In this document: in pieces, positions 15,758 to 23,554 of the stretch
Numbering within the stretch: position 1 is the first letter of the stretch
How the letters are laid out: each line of letters starts with the position of its first letter
Assembly (NCBI GenBank): GCA_040388665.1
Contig: JAZKBL010000004.1
Span: 1 to 41,139 of the forward strand
Origin: DAHVFY01 sp040388665
Lineage (GTDB): Bacteria > Chlamydiota > Chlamydiia > Chlamydiales > Rhabdochlamydiaceae
Reading direction: 5' to 3'
Length of the DNA stretch: 41,139 nucleotides
Program-made: the position numbers and the translations under genes
The notes under the pieces: model-generated
Databases searched by the model: none
Told to the model about the DNA's origin: nothing
What the model saw: only the letters and a program-made list of their open reading frames with translations

Positions 15758-16801
15758 TTAGCGTATAGCAAAGGGTTCGAAATTGCTTGGCATCATTTGT
15801 TGTGTGTGTTCTGTATCAAAACCAAAATGGTTGCGTAGGCGTCCAATATAAGTTGTTGTTTCTTGAGCAACAGATTGTTGAATCAAATCGTTTTGTAGTT
15901 TATCTGCAATTTGCTCAAAAGAGGGGGTTGGAGTGAAGACATAGTCTTTTAAAAGGAAAATTCTATAAACAGTACCTGAGTTTAATCGACTTACCTGAGA
16001 TACCGGCTCACTAAAAGCAGAAGGTGAAAGTAGAGTTAATACTTGCTTGTGAGCAGGGGAAATTGTTTTGCTGTCCATTCGATAGTCTTGTGAGACTGTG
16101 ATGGAAACACAGGGGTTATCGGCAATTAATCGTTCAGGAATAGAAGAGAGTGTAGCAGCGTGTGTCTTTAAAAGCGTGTAAGCTTGATGTGCGATTTCTT
16201 CGCTTTTTTCAGGAGAATCTGCTCGAATGGATAATACTTGATATTGCCATTCTTCGACGGGTGGATGTTGCTCGCAAAAGTTAAGATATGCTTTTTTTAC
16301 ATCTAAAGAATTGACTTTTTGGAGAGCTTTATTGTTAACGCGGTACCAGGTCATTTTTTGAACAACGAGATCAGAGGCAACCATCGCACGCGCTTCGTCA
16401 TAGGTCATGCCTAATTTGTCCAGAGATGACATGATATTAGGACCAAATCGCTCCATCATTTGTTCTCGAATCTCAGCATCAGTTGCTTTGATCTCTTTTT
16501 CATGGCTATCTGCAAGAATCAGTTCGTGATCGATCATCTGTTCTAAAAGAGTGCGCCAGTTGGAAGAGTAAAATTGGAAACGGGCAGAAGAGCTTTCTAA
16601 TGCTTGCGGGTAGTTGCGGGATAAGAAGACATCCATTTTTTTGACTAAGTCAAGAACAGAAATGGTTTTATCGTTAACCTGCGCAAGTATTCTATTGTTA
16701 ATGATGAGTTGGCTTTCCTCTAGATGAGGAACAAAACCGGCATCTTCTTCTGCAAAGATCGGTGTAAAAAAAAGAGTAAGAATAAGAATCAATCGTTTCA
16801 T
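15758..16801 (-). CDS. SurA-like periplasmic chaperone (SurA_N domain)
   Basis: 347 residues with a signal peptide (MKRLILILTLFFTPIFA). The region NNRILAQVNDKTISVLDLVK through about residue 175 matches the SurA N-terminal chaperone fold: ILAQVNDxxIS, then LLEQMIDHELILADSHEKEI, then DAEIREQMMERFG. A divergent parvulin-like segment may occupy 185-300 (EEWQYQVLSIRADSPEKSEE and RIFLLKDYVFTPTPSFEQI), but I do not see the classic GGDLGW signature, so isomerase activity is doubtful. The expected role is escorting outer membrane proteins through the periplasm. It is 18 nt downstream of rsmB and 2 nt upstream of rsmA. The surA-ksgA pairing is also seen in gamma-proteobacteria. Confidence 0.75.
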   Translation of the reverse strand: MKRLILILTLFFTPIFAEEDAGFVPHLEESQLIINNRILAQVNDKTISVLDLVKKMDVFLSRNYPQALESSSARFQFYSSNWRTLLEQMIDHELILADSHEKEIKATDAEIREQMMERFGPNIMSSLDKLGMTYDEARAMVASDLVVQKMTWYRVNNKALQKVNSLDVKKAYLNFCEQHPPVEEWQYQVLSIRADSPEKSEEIAHQAYTLLKTHAATLSSIPERLIADNPCVSITVSQDYRMDSKTISPAHKQVLTLLSPSAFSEPVSQVSRLNSGTVYRIFLLKDYVFTPTPSFEQIADKLQNDLIQQSVAQETTTYIGRLRNHFGFDTEHTQQMMPSNFEPFAIR

Positions 16802-16818
16802 GTAAAAGATTCTACTAA

Positions 16819-17946
16819 TTATCTAGTTTTTAGTACAGCTGCAAAGAAACCATCCATTCCGCCTTCCGAGGGAAGGGAAATGAAAGGGGGCGCATCTAGA
16901 ATTAGATCAAATTTTTCTTGAAAATAACGGATTTGGTCTTGATTTTCTTGAGGAAGCATACTGCACGTTGCATAGACAATTTTTCCATCTGCATTTAAGA
17001 ATTGAAGAGCTTTTTCAAAAATCATGCGTTGTTCAAGTAGAAGAGCTTCTAAACGGGTGACATCAAATTTCCATTTCATATCAGGATTGCGGCGTAAGGT
17101 TCCCGTTCCCGTACAAGGGACATCTGCTAAAACCCAGTCCATTTTTTTTTCAAGTTTCGCCTTGTTTTTATCGTCGTGGTAAAGAAGCTGCGCATTTTGA
17201 ATTCCGGCTCTGCGTAGTCTTTTTTTTGCTTCTTCAAGAGCATGAGGGCGGATGTCATGGAGGTAGATGATCCCTTTGTTTTGCATTTTGGGTGCAAAAG
17301 CTAAAGTTTTCCCTCCTGACCCTGCGCAATAATCCAGAATTTGTTGTTTAGGAAGAGCCTCGATAAGGTTTGCAACAAGTTGGCTTCCTTCATCTTGCAC
17401 TTCGAAAAAACCTTTTCTGAATTCTTCTGTATCAAAGAAGTTAATTTTGCGTTGAAAGGTGATGCCGCATGGCGCATGCAGGGTGGGTAAAACGCTGTAT
17501 TGATCTCTCCAGATATTAAGAAGATCATCTCTAGTTGTTTTTAGAAGATTAGCTCTTACGGTTGTGGGTGCGGGGGTATTGCTGATTTGGCACAAGTTAA
17601 AGGCTTTTTCTTCTCCGTAGCTCTCTTGAATTAACTGAAAAAATGTTTTGGGGAAACTTGCCCGAATATGAACGGGAATGTCTTTTTTATGGGCATATTC
17701 TTGAGGATTGATCTTGGTATAACAGGCATAACGATTCTCCCAAGAAGCGGGTTTAGGTGCAAGGTGATCTAAAAGCCCTCTCCAACGCATCATCCCATAA
17801 ATCGTCTCAGCAATATAGCGTCTATCTTTAGCGCCAATAGCCTTATGTTCTCTAAAATAATTTCTTAAAAATACATCAAGAGGAAGTTTGCATAATTCGT
17901 AAGAATGAAAAATGCTAAAAATGTGATTTTCTCGAAATTTATTCAT
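16819..17946 (-). CDS. rsmB: 16S rRNA m5C methyltransferase, RsmB/Sun family
   Basis: 375 residues of the NOL1/NOP2/Sun family. An N-terminal NusB-like helical region (FREHKAIGAKDRRYIAETIY) precedes a SAM-dependent domain. SAM motif I is ILDYCAGSGGKTLAFAP, with the acidic residue in HDIRPHALEEAKKRLRRAG. Motif IV is DVPCTGTGTLRRNPDMKW, whose cysteine releases product, and the nucleophile motif VI is VYATCSMLPQENQDQI. Both conserved cysteines are present, as required for m5C formation. ATG at 17946; the divergent DoxX gene starts 100 bp away. The N-terminal RNA-binding part seems shorter than in E. coli RsmB (about 430 residues), so another Sun-family target is possible. Confidence 0.88.
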   Translation of the reverse strand: MNKFRENHIFSIFHSYELCKLPLDVFLRNYFREHKAIGAKDRRYIAETIYGMMRWRGLLDHLAPKPASWENRYACYTKINPQEYAHKKDIPVHIRASFPKTFFQLIQESYGEEKAFNLCQISNTPAPTTVRANLLKTTRDDLLNIWRDQYSVLPTLHAPCGITFQRKINFFDTEEFRKGFFEVQDEGSQLVANLIEALPKQQILDYCAGSGGKTLAFAPKMQNKGIIYLHDIRPHALEEAKKRLRRAGIQNAQLLYHDDKNKAKLEKKMDWVLADVPCTGTGTLRRNPDMKWKFDVTRLEALLLEQRMIFEKALQFLNADGKIVYATCSMLPQENQDQIRYFQEKFDLILDAPPFISLPSEGGMDGFFAAVLKTR

Positions 17947-18045
17947 GGGTGGGTATTTTATATCACATTTGCTTGCAATTACTCAACCACATCCTTTTGT
18001 GTTAAAAATCTATTTATGAGATCTTAGAAAAAAGGAGAAATGAAT

Positions 18046-18516
18046 ATGATTTTTTTACGATCCCTAATAGCTGCTATTGGAAGAATATGCCTTAGTGTAA
18101 TTTTTATTTTATCAGGGGCAAGCAAGCTTTTAAATTGGCATGAAATGGAACTGACGGTGACGAATGCGATGAATGACTTGAATATTCTGATGCAGGGAAA
18201 TGAAGTGATCTATCAACTCACTGCCATGGCTTTGCCTTGGTCAAAAGAGTTGCTTGGAGCTGCTATGGTATTTGAAATCATTGGAGGCCTGCTTGTTTTT
18301 TTAGGAATCCGCGTGCGTTTGGGGGCTCTGCTGTTGATTCTTTTTCTGATTCCTACGACGTTCTTATTTCATCACTATTGGTTATTACAGGGCGCTGATA
18401 GAGAGCTTCAAATGACAATGTTTTTAAAAAATTTAAGTATTTTGGGTGGGCTCTTTGTCGTATTAGCCTTGGGAACAGGTGGAAATAAAGGCAAGAATTG
18501 TGCAAAACTACCTTGA
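18046..18516 (+). CDS. DoxX-family membrane protein
   Basis: 156 residues with four predicted membrane helices. The first carries the DoxX hallmark RICLSVIFILSGASKLLNW, and the third region ELLGAAMVFEIIGGLLVFLG and IRVRLGALLLILFLIPTTF complete the family pattern. DoxX proteins are linked to redox stress or thiosulfate oxidation in some bacteria, but the function here is unknown. Two ATGs are possible; 18046 is chosen because AGGAG (18033-18037) is 8 nt away, while for 18040 the spacer would be 2 nt. The stop codon TGA (18514-18516) overlaps the first two bases of repeat element copy B. The C-terminal tail GGNKGKNCAKLP is short and polar. Confidence 0.88.
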   Translation: MIFLRSLIAAIGRICLSVIFILSGASKLLNWHEMELTVTNAMNDLNILMQGNEVIYQLTAMALPWSKELLGAAMVFEIIGGLLVFLGIRVRLGALLLILFLIPTTFLFHHYWLLQGADRELQMTMFLKNLSILGGLFVVLALGTGGNKGKNCAKLP

Positions 18517-18674
18517 GCCTATTCCACTATTCTAAGAATTCGCTTTTTGCGTCTTTTTTCTTATTTTTCAGAACTTCTTTTTGGTCTACTTTTCAAGTAT
18601 GCCTCGCAAAAAAGTTCTGAAAAATAGAAAAAAATCCATCAAAAATCAAAATCTTGAAATAATGGGATAAGCTC
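18515..18674 (+). mobile_element. 160-bp palindromic repeat element, copy B (MITE-like)
   Basis: Same element as at 3166-3325, in opposite chromosomal orientation, equal length, 10 substitutions, all of them transitions. The terminal repeats are GAGCCTATTCCACTATT and, from the other end, GAGCTTATCCCATTATT. The inner arms are ATTTTTCAGAACTTC and ATTTTTCAGAACTTT. In RNA the block would fold into one long hairpin of about 70-nt arms with scattered mismatches. It fills the DoxX-lnt intergenic gap, starting inside the DoxX stop codon and ending 6 nt before the lnt ATG. TT occurs on both flanks. No ORF inside. Confidence 0.8.
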
Positions 18675-18680
18675 TTCTAA

Positions 18681-20216
18681 ATGATTTCAATCCTCGTTAG
18701 TTTTTGCATTGTAGCTTTTGGGCAGAATTCTTGGTGCGCTTTACTAGGGCCTTGTGCGGCTCTTTTTGGATTTGCCTTATTTTGGAAAAACAATAAAGGA
18801 TGTTTTTGGATCGGGACGCTTTGGTTTACAGCGATACAGCTTGTTCAACTTTCTTGGATGACATCCATAGAATTTCAGGGGATTTACATTCTTTTCATTT
18901 GGACTTTGCTTAGCTTGTGGTTAGGGCTGCAATTTGGTGTGATCACGTTCCTTTTAAGGAAACCTTTGAACATAAGATCGATTTTGGCAGTGACTTCTCT
19001 TTGGACTCTCATGGAGTGGGGAAGAATGCATATTCTGTGTGGATTTTCTTTTAATCCTGTAGGACTTTCTCTTGCAACGTCTTTGTATTCTATGCAGTTT
19101 GCCGCGATTTTTGGTATTTTAGGCCTTAGCTTTTGGGTCATTCTTGTTAATTTGTGTCTATTGTCTAAGCGTTTTATGTTGTGGGGCGGGCTAGCTCTTT
19201 TCCCTTATCTTTTTGGACTCGGTTACTTGCTTTGTAGTGATTTTAAAGATAAGGGAGAGTTAAAGGTAGCTCTTGTGCAAACAGGGCTGCTACCTTCAGA
19301 AAAAGCTCTTTTCGGAGGAAGGGCAGATGCTTATATCTCCCCATATATCCAGTGGCAGAGAATTATCCATTATTTAAAAGAAAAAGAAGATGCCCCTTGG
19401 GATTTTATTATTCTTCCAGAGTCAGCGCTTCCTTTTTCCGCGGAAGATCTGATTTATAACGCAGAGTATGTAAAAAATATTTTAACTGAAGAAGGGATCA
19501 AGACCCCAGAAAATGTGCAGCCTAAAGTTTCAAATTTATTTTGGCTGGAAGCTTTGTCCAATCATTATCAAACGCATGTTATTGCAGGATTAGATGGCAG
19601 GGATTTTAAAAAAAACAAACATTATGCAGCAGGATATCATACCTTTCCACAATTGAAGGGTTATAACCGTTATGAAAAAAGAATTTTAGTTCCTTTAGCG
19701 GAATACTTGCCCTTTTTTTGGCTTAAACCGCTTGTGGCATCCTATGGCATTTCAGATTTTTTTACGCATGGTAAAAGAGCAAAGGTTTTTCAAGGCCCAG
19801 TTCCTTTTGCGATTTCTATTTGTTATGAGGAGACATTTCCTAACTTAATGAGGGAGAGTCGTCTTGAGGGTGCTGAGCTTTTTGTCAATTTAACAAATGA
19901 TAATTGGTATCCTTCGTCCCGTCTTCCTGAGCAGCATTTTGACTTAGGCCGCATTCGTGCTGTAGAAAATGGTGTTCCGCTTGTGCGCGCTTGTAATAGC
20001 GGGGTAACTGCAGCTGTAGATAGCTCTGGGAGAACCACTGCGGTTTTTCAAGGGAAATCGGGGGTTCTCTCAACAAAAATCAGTCTTAATTGCAGAAAAA
20101 CACTTTACACTTTTTGGGGAGATGGGGGTATTATTGGACTTAGTTTGTTCTTTTTTGTTTTAAATTATTTTTTTACAAAAGAAATCATCTTGCTCAAAAA
20201 GCTTCAACTCAGCTAA
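18681..20216 (+). CDS. lnt: Apolipoprotein N-acyltransferase
   Basis: 511 residues. The N-terminal third holds several membrane helices (SILVSFCIVAFG through about residue 185). A nitrilase-like domain follows with the Glu-Lys-Cys triad: Glu in DFIILPESALPF, Lys in RYEKRILVPLAEYLPFF, Cys in FAISICYEETFPNL. NLTNDNWYPSSRLPEQHFDL is the usual conserved loop. A final helix lies near the C terminus (IIGLSLFFFVLNYFF). It adds the third acyl chain to the N terminus of lipoproteins at the outer face of the inner membrane. The ATG is only 6 nt from the repeat element, and no strong ribosome site is visible; GGGAT inside the element is the best candidate. Equivalent to CT534 (cutE) in Chlamydia (recalled). 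Confidence 0.95.
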   Translation: MISILVSFCIVAFGQNSWCALLGPCAALFGFALFWKNNKGCFWIGTLWFTAIQLVQLSWMTSIEFQGIYILFIWTLLSLWLGLQFGVITFLLRKPLNIRSILAVTSLWTLMEWGRMHILCGFSFNPVGLSLATSLYSMQFAAIFGILGLSFWVILVNLCLLSKRFMLWGGLALFPYLFGLGYLLCSDFKDKGELKVALVQTGLLPSEKALFGGRADAYISPYIQWQRIIHYLKEKEDAPWDFIILPESALPFSAEDLIYNAEYVKNILTEEGIKTPENVQPKVSNLFWLEALSNHYQTHVIAGLDGRDFKKNKHYAAGYHTFPQLKGYNRYEKRILVPLAEYLPFFWLKPLVASYGISDFFTHGKRAKVFQGPVPFAISICYEETFPNLMRESRLEGAELFVNLTNDNWYPSSRLPEQHFDLGRIRAVENGVPLVRACNSGVTAAVDSSGRTTAVFQGKSGVLSTKISLNCRKTLYTFWGDGGIIGLSLFFFVLNYFFTKEIILLKKLQLS

Positions 20217-20235
20217 CTTCTTATCAAATCAATGT

Positions 20236-20261
20236 GAGAGGATTGCAATTCTCTCTATAAA
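20236..20261 (+). promoter_or_regulatory. Candidate lpxC promoter with an operator-like palindrome
   Basis: In the 64-bp lnt-lpxC gap, GAGAGGATTGCAATTCTCTC (20236-20255) is a 20-bp inverted repeat with one mismatched pair. A good -10 hexamer, TATAAA (20256-20261), follows directly, so the palindrome fills the -35/spacer region. No good -35 is seen at 16-18 bp. This would fit an activator or repressor site, but about one such palindrome per window is expected by chance. Confidence 0.35.
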
Positions 20262-20280
20262 TTAGCTTGGGGTTTAAGCT

Positions 20281-21186
20281 TTGCCTGTTGCTTGCAAAAC
20301 AAGAAATTCAGAAGAACTTGGGGTAAAATCCGTAGTAAAAAGAAAACAGCGTACTGTTCAAAATGCGATATCTGTTAATGGGATTGGGCTGTTTACAGGC
20401 GAAAGTGTTACCTTGCGGTTACTTCCTGCAGAAAAAGAAACAGGAATTCTTTTTGTAAGAACAGACACTCCCGAAAAAATAGTTATTCCTTCTAATTTAG
20501 ATCATCTTATTTCTTCTTCTAGATGCACCATGTTGCAAAAAGATGGCTGCTCTATTCAGACAATAGAACATTTAATGGCAGCATTGCATGCGTGCGGTAT
20601 TGGAAATGTGCTTGTTGAAGTGTCAGGTCCTGAAATCCCTATTCTAGATGGAAGCTCTTCTGGCTTTATTGAGCTTATCCAAAAAGCCGGGATTTGTGAA
20701 TTAGATGCTGATGTTCCTGTGTATACCTTAACATCACCGGTTTACTATAGTCATAACGAAGTGCAATTGATAGCTCTTCCTTCGCAAGAATATCGGATTA
20801 GCTATACATTGCATTATCCTCATTCCTCCTTTTTACGCAGCCAATTCTATTCTTCTAAAATTGATCAGGAAACATTTATTTCTGAAATTGCGCCTTGTAG
20901 GACGTTTTCACTTTATGAAGAAGTTATGCCTTTAATTGAAAAAAAATTCATTAAAGGTGGCAGCCTGCAAAATGGTGTCATTATCAAGGGTGATGAAATA
21001 CTCAATCCTGAAGGGGCTCGATTTTCAGATGAAATGGTGCGGCATAAAGTTTTAGATCTTGTTGGAGATCTGGCTTTAATGGGTTGTTTCTTTTCGGCGC
21101 ATATCATTGCCATACGTTCAGGGCACGCCTCAAACCATGCGTTGGCGCGAGAACTGCTCAAAGCTATTAACCTGGAGAATTCTTGA
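20281..21186 (+). CDS. lpxC: UDP-3-O-acyl-N-acetylglucosamine deacetylase
   Basis: 301 residues. LpxC catalyses the committed, zinc-dependent step of lipid A synthesis. Visible motifs are RTVQNAISVNGIGLFTGESV (start of domain I), the metal ligand His in SIQTIEHLMAALHACGIGN, EIPILDGSSSGFIELI, the domain II segment RTFSLYEEV, and the second metal region FSDEMVRHKVLDLVGDLALM, then a C-terminal histidine in GHASNHALAREL. The only canonical start is TTG 20281: the codon two before it is a stop (TAA), and no ATG or GTG occurs in frame before the conserved domain. The leader is about 22 residues longer than usual. It overlaps fabZ by one base. Confidence 0.94.
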   Translation: MPVACKTRNSEELGVKSVVKRKQRTVQNAISVNGIGLFTGESVTLRLLPAEKETGILFVRTDTPEKIVIPSNLDHLISSSRCTMLQKDGCSIQTIEHLMAALHACGIGNVLVEVSGPEIPILDGSSSGFIELIQKAGICELDADVPVYTLTSPVYYSHNEVQLIALPSQEYRISYTLHYPHSSFLRSQFYSSKIDQETFISEIAPCRTFSLYEEVMPLIEKKFIKGGSLQNGVIIKGDEILNPEGARFSDEMVRHKVLDLVGDLALMGCFFSAHIIAIRSGHASNHALARELLKAINLENS

Positions 21187-21662
21187 TGACTACGGAAGCC
21201 GCTCCTAAAAACGTCATTCTTGATATAAAAGAAATTTTAAAAATACTGCCGCATCGCTATCCATTTCTTTTGGTTGATAAGATTGTTGTTTTAAATTTAG
21301 AAGACAACTTTATTATCGGTCAAAAAAATGTGACAGCTAATGAGCAGTTTTTTCAAGGACATTTTCCTGGCATTCCTATTATGCCGGGGGTCTTGATTTT
21401 AGAAGCACTTGCGCAAGCTGGTGGAATACTTGTACATCAGAAAGGGCATCAGGAAAAAATTGCTTTGCTGATGAGTGTGAATAACGCTAAATTTCGTCGC
21501 CCCGTAGTCCCCGGTGATGTTTTGATGCTGCATGCTAAAGCGATGCATATTAGTAGTAAAGGGGGTAAAATTCAGGCAAAAGCAATGGTCAGCGGTCATC
21601 TGGCTGCCGAAGCTGAGATTGGATTTGCTCTAATTAGTAGAGAACAATTAAGTTCTGAATAA
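21186..21662 (+). CDS. fabZ: 3-hydroxyacyl-ACP dehydratase
   Basis: 158 residues of the FabZ hot-dog fold. It has LPHRYPFLLVDKIVVL at the N terminus and the active site GHFPGIPIMPGVLILEALAQ, whose His and Glu are the catalytic pair. FRRPVVPGDVLMLHAKA and the Gly-Lys-containing turn follow. It dehydrates 3-hydroxyacyl-ACP during fatty acid elongation; grouping with lpxC and lpxA balances 3-hydroxyacyl supply between phospholipid and lipid A. ATG 21186 overlaps the lpxC stop (TGATG) and has GGAG 7 nt upstream. A TTG one codon earlier is possible but less likely. Confidence 0.96.
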   Translation: MTTEAAPKNVILDIKEILKILPHRYPFLLVDKIVVLNLEDNFIIGQKNVTANEQFFQGHFPGIPIMPGVLILEALAQAGGILVHQKGHQEKIALLMSVNNAKFRRPVVPGDVLMLHAKAMHISSKGGKIQAKAMVSGHLAAEAEIGFALISREQLSSE

Positions 21663-21686
21663 ATTATAAAAAGAATTGGAATTGCA

Positions 21687-22520
21687 ATGTCTAATATTCA
21701 TCCAACTGCAATTATAGAAACTGGTGCTAAGATTGGAGAAAATGTCACAATCGAAGCCTATGCAGTCATTAAAAGCACCGTTACTCTAGAAGACAATGTT
21801 GTCATTAAGTCGCATGTCTATATCGATGGTCATACAACCATCGGCGAAGGGACAACCATATGGCCTTTTGCAAGCATTGGAACGAAGACTCAGGACCTTA
21901 AATTTCGAGGTGAGAAAACCTTTGTTATCATAGGTAAGTACTGTGAAATTCGTGAATTTGCGACAATTAACTCCTCTTGTCAAGAAAACTCTGTCGTTAG
22001 TGTTGGAGATCGTTGTTTAATCATGGCATATTGCCATGTCGCGCATAATTGTATTGTTGGTGATCACGTCATTATGGCTAATGGCGCAATGTTAGCTGGG
22101 CATGTTGTTGTAGAGGATCATGCAATCATTGGCGGAATGACTCCTGTTCATCAATTTTCACACATTGGCCGTTATGCAATGGTAGGAGGATTTAGCAGGG
22201 TGACCCACGATGTTCCTCCCTACACGATTGGAGCTGGTTCTCCTTACAAGTTAGGTGGTCTTAATATCATTGGGTTAAAACGTAATAGTTTCGCTTACGA
22301 AGTGCGTAAAGATCTGTATAAAGCATTTAAACTTACATACCGATCAGGGCTGCATTTAGAAGAAGCTTTGCAGAGAATTGAAAATGAAATCGCAATGACG
22401 CCTCATGTGCAGCATTGGATTGATTTTTGTCGCAATTCAAAAAGAGGTCTTATCGGGCTTCAGGGAACGCTTCAAGATCATGAAGAAGAAGTTGAAGAAT
22501 TAATAGAAGAAAATGTCTAA
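21687..22520 (+). CDS. lpxA: UDP-N-acetylglucosamine O-acyltransferase
   Basis: 277 residues. The first 190 or so are left-handed beta-helix hexapeptide repeats (IHPTAIIETGAKIGENVTIE, then VVIKSHVYIDGHTTIGEGTT). The catalytic histidine lies in the MAYCHVAHNCIVGDHVIM segment, followed by GAMLAGHVVVEDHAIIGG and the helix-capping HQFSHIGRYAMVGGFSRV. A C-terminal helical domain ends LEEALQRIENEI and a Glu-rich tail. It transfers a 3-hydroxyacyl chain from ACP to UDP-GlcNAc, the first step of lipid A synthesis. GGA 6-8 nt before the ATG. The end overlaps fmt by 8 nt. Confidence 0.96.
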   Translation: MSNIHPTAIIETGAKIGENVTIEAYAVIKSTVTLEDNVVIKSHVYIDGHTTIGEGTTIWPFASIGTKTQDLKFRGEKTFVIIGKYCEIREFATINSSCQENSVVSVGDRCLIMAYCHVAHNCIVGDHVIMANGAMLAGHVVVEDHAIIGGMTPVHQFSHIGRYAMVGGFSRVTHDVPPYTIGAGSPYKLGGLNIIGLKRNSFAYEVRKDLYKAFKLTYRSGLHLEEALQRIENEIAMTPHVQHWIDFCRNSKRGLIGLQGTLQDHEEEVEELIEENV

Positions 22521-23454
22521 GCTGCGCGTTGTCTTTTTTGGCACATCCATTTTTGCGGCGCAACTTCTTAGGTTTCTTGTAGATCATGATGTTAATATTA
22601 TTGCGGTTGTAACAAGGCCTGATAAGCCCCGTGGACGATCGTTGCAGTTGCTTCCTCCTCCTGTAAAAGAAATCGCCCAAAAGATTTGCCTTCATATTCC
22701 TTTATATCAGCCTAAAAAAGCATCAACCGATGAATTTGTAGAAATTTTAAAACAATTTCAAGCAGATCTTTTTGTTGTTGTCGCGTATGGCGAAATTATC
22801 AAAGAAAATGTATTAAGTCTTCCGCGATTAGGATGCATTAATGTACATGCGAGTCTTCTTCCCGAATACCGAGGTGCTGCGCCAATGCAGCGCGCTTTAA
22901 TGGATGGTGTTAAAAAAACAGGCATTACGATTATTGATATGGTTCTTGAAATGGATGCTGGAGATATCATCGCTACAGCTGAGATGTCGGTTCCTAAAGA
23001 AATGATTTTAGGCGAATTGCAAGAAAAACTTTGTTTTTTAGCGTGTCCTTTATTGCTGGATGTTATCAAAGATTTTGAAAATGGGAATGTTCAAAAAATT
23101 CCTCAAGATTCTTCAAAAATTACCTTCGCGCCAAAAATTCAGCCCAAAGAAGAAGAGATCGATTGGGCTTTAAGCGCTGAGGTCATTCACAATCAGATTA
23201 GGGCTCTTTCTCCTCAGCCGGGAGCATGGTGTTATGTTCAGGTAGGTCAAGAAGTTAAAAGGCTTAAAATTAAAAAAAGTATGCCACTTGATTGTGAAGG
23301 GGAGTTTAAAAAAAACATTTCTTTTAACAAACGCGAGTGGATCGTTGCTTGTGGCAAGGGAGCGTTAAGTCTTCTCGAGGTTCAGCTCGAGGGAAAAAAG
23401 AGTCTTTCAATTAAAGATTTTCTGTCTGGTTATAGTTCGATACATATTTTTTAA
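22513..23454 (+). CDS. fmt: Methionyl-tRNA formyltransferase
   Basis: 313 residues. An N-terminal formyltransferase Rossmann domain contains RVVFFGTSIFAAQLLRFLVD. The catalytic segment is CINVHASLLPEYRGAAPMQ, with Asn and His, and the catalytic Asp is in ITIIDMVLEMDAGDII. The C-terminal OB-like tRNA-binding domain (about 205-313) includes LSPQPGAWCYVQVG. It formylates initiator Met-tRNA using 10-formyl-tetrahydrofolate. The ATG lies inside the end of lpxA (8-nt overlap), so translation is coupled. The lpxC-fabZ-lpxA-fmt order is the same as in Chlamydia (recalled CT533-CT530). It is followed by about 100 bp before the Inc-like cluster. Confidence 0.96.
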   Translation: MSKLRVVFFGTSIFAAQLLRFLVDHDVNIIAVVTRPDKPRGRSLQLLPPPVKEIAQKICLHIPLYQPKKASTDEFVEILKQFQADLFVVVAYGEIIKENVLSLPRLGCINVHASLLPEYRGAAPMQRALMDGVKKTGITIIDMVLEMDAGDIIATAEMSVPKEMILGELQEKLCFLACPLLLDVIKDFENGNVQKIPQDSSKITFAPKIQPKEEEIDWALSAEVIHNQIRALSPQPGAWCYVQVGQEVKRLKIKKSMPLDCEGEFKKNISFNKREWIVACGKGALSLLEVQLEGKKSLSIKDFLSGYSSIHIF

Positions 23455-23554
23455 ATGGATTTTTTCTAAAAAAAATTGCGGGTTTACGTAAACACCAGCT
23501 TAGCGTATGCTCTCTATACTTTAGAATGAATTTTTGCTAACTTAGGAGTTGAAT

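Noticed and set aside
23482..23493. Perfect 12-bp palindrome GTTTACGTAAAC before the Inc-like cluster
   Set aside because: Same chance argument; the TATACT hexamer downstream has no matching -35 at proper spacing, so it is mentioned only in the gene entry.
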